Below are positions 41,996-42,282 of a DNA stretch of 42,282 nucleotides, one piece after another; the stretch's first letter is position 1, and each line of letters opens with the position of its first letter. A model generated the notes under the pieces. The model searched no databases. It saw nothing but the letters and a program-made list of their open reading frames with translations, and was not told the DNA's origin. The DNA is from Mordavella massiliensis. GTDB lineage: Bacteria; Bacillota; Clostridia; Lachnospirales; Lachnospiraceae. Where the stretch lies: NCBI RefSeq assembly GCF_016901695.1, contig NZ_JACJKS010000019.1:1-42282 (forward strand), in the 5' to 3' direction. The translations under genes and the position numbers were made by a program.

Positions 41996-42220
41996 ATGAA
42001 GTTTCATCTTGATGCGCGTCTGACCGATTACATGCGGGAGCACCGGAAAGAAAACATCCTCATCTCGCCCCACGTGTGCAGCACATGAGGCGGCCCGATG
42101 TTAAACATATCAGCAAGGTTTGTTGATCAGGACGAGGCTGCGGCCTTAAAACAGGAGGGCTTCCAGAGCTTCCCCCAGAGACCGTTTCAAGTTTTGTGTA
42201 AATTCAAAAAACTGATATAA
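41996..42220 (+). CDS. Candidate small selenoprotein with CxxU motif (in-frame UGA)
   Basis: With UGA read as selenocysteine this is a 74-residue protein: a charged N-terminus (MKFHLDARLTDYMREHRKEN), then ILISPHVCST, U31, GGPMLNISARF. The ATG has AAAGGAG 8 nt upstream. Cys28 and the UGA (42086-42088) form C-x2-U, a redox or metal motif. Twenty nt after UGA an 8-bp stem (42109-42116 with 42120-42127) presents a GGT loop, as in bacterial SECIS elements. The open frame continues past UGA with a coherent sequence (VDQDEAAALKQEGFQSF). This resembles what I recall as the CC/Se motif (seleno)protein family. The last 13 or so residues (after about 60) look foreign and may come from an insertion. Confidence 0.7.
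42109..42127 (+). promoter_or_regulatory. SECIS-like hairpin
   Basis: ATCAGCAA and TTGTTGAT pair over 8 bp (one G-U) around the loop GGT. The loop G lies 28 nt after the UGA, inside the range usual for bacterial SECIS elements, and a GGU apex is what SelB recognises in E. coli. Confidence 0.65.
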
Positions 42221-42282
42221 GATATGTCATTAGTTACTCTTGGGCAGAGCTGTTTTTTTGAGGTTCTGCCCTTGCTTGTATT
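42177..42282. mobile_element. Possible left end of an insertion sequence (window edge)
   Basis: From about 42177 base composition drops to AT-rich and the sequence GAGACCGTTTCAAGTTTTGT is followed by GTAAATTC, which recalls terminal repeats of IS256-family elements. A GGGCAGA/TCTGCCC hairpin with a T7 loop follows (42242-42271). No transposase is visible because the window ends. It would interrupt the end of the small selenoprotein gene. Confidence 0.3.

Noticed and set aside
1-42282. CRISPR array
   Set aside because: No regularly spaced repeats of 24-40 bp were seen; the only equal-spaced repeats are the three 8-bp copies at 17793-17838.

Overview
The window looks like chromosome from a Gram-positive, anaerobic, gut-type Clostridia, most likely Lachnospiraceae. 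The evidence is moderately GC-rich coding DNA, strong AGGAGG-type ribosome sites, a streptococcal-style FabK/FabH/FabF fatty acid operon, a CpI-type [FeFe]-hydrogenase, an adenosylcobalamin-dependent ribonucleotide reductase, an LPxTG/SpaA surface protein and small proteins of Lachnospiraceae type. Almost everything looks like core chromosome. The only hint of a mobile element is at the extreme right edge.

Layout. (1) 28-11072, minus strand: a complete type II fatty acid synthesis operon, fabH-acpP-fabK-fabD-fabG-fabF-accB-fabZ-accC-accDA, then a second FabK-like flavoprotein and a MarR/FabT-type regulator. It has a consensus promoter overlapped by TTTGA-N3-TCAAA operators and ends in a strong terminator. 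(2) 11166-12134: a divergent DUF368 (PopT-type) membrane protein closed by a 21-bp perfect hairpin. (3) 12170-13812: iron-sulfur L-serine dehydratase (beta, then alpha). (4) 13868-14045: a solitary tRNA-Leu(CAG) with its own promoter and terminator. (5) 14126-17838: a two-gene [FeFe]-hydrogenase operon, in which HydA is partnered by a fusion of a NuoF-type Fe-S domain with a GltD/NfnB-like flavoprotein; three direct repeats lie at its promoter. (6) 17900-20253: nrdJ. (7) 20280-25955: a DNA-repair operon, an EndoQ-like PHP nuclease fused to a UvrD helicase, then a YkgJ protein, an unknown protein and endonuclease III. (8) 25963-28447: an Rpn nuclease, then an SPFH membrane protein with a ribbon-helix-helix partner and operator-like tandem palindromes. 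(9) 28469-32519: a seven-repeat SpaA adhesin followed by two small zinc-ribbon proteins and a PrdX-like editing deacylase. (10) 32765-38513: DegV, an alkyltransferase-like protein, a Cof phosphatase, a threonine aldolase and a GH3 beta-glucosidase. (11) 38638-38905: a short AT-rich transcription unit with three Shine-Dalgarno sequences, two five-codon ORFs and two hairpins. (12) 38918-41848: NagZ-type GH3, two small proteins and purC. (13) 41955-42282: a small ORF with an in-frame UGA in a CxxU motif followed by a SECIS-like hairpin, whose 3' end may be cut by an insertion sequence.

Themes. The fatty acid operon carries its own candidate repressor and an operator at its promoter, so feedback control is likely. 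The repair operon joins lesion incision, strand displacement and base excision. The hydrogenase, nrdJ and serine dehydratase fit a strict anaerobe. The most novel-looking items are the candidate selenoprotein at the right edge, the SD-rich small RNA locus, the EndoQ-UvrD fusion with a C-terminal clamp-binding motif, and the SPFH-RHH operon with Arc-like operators. Everything here was read by eye; no searches were run.
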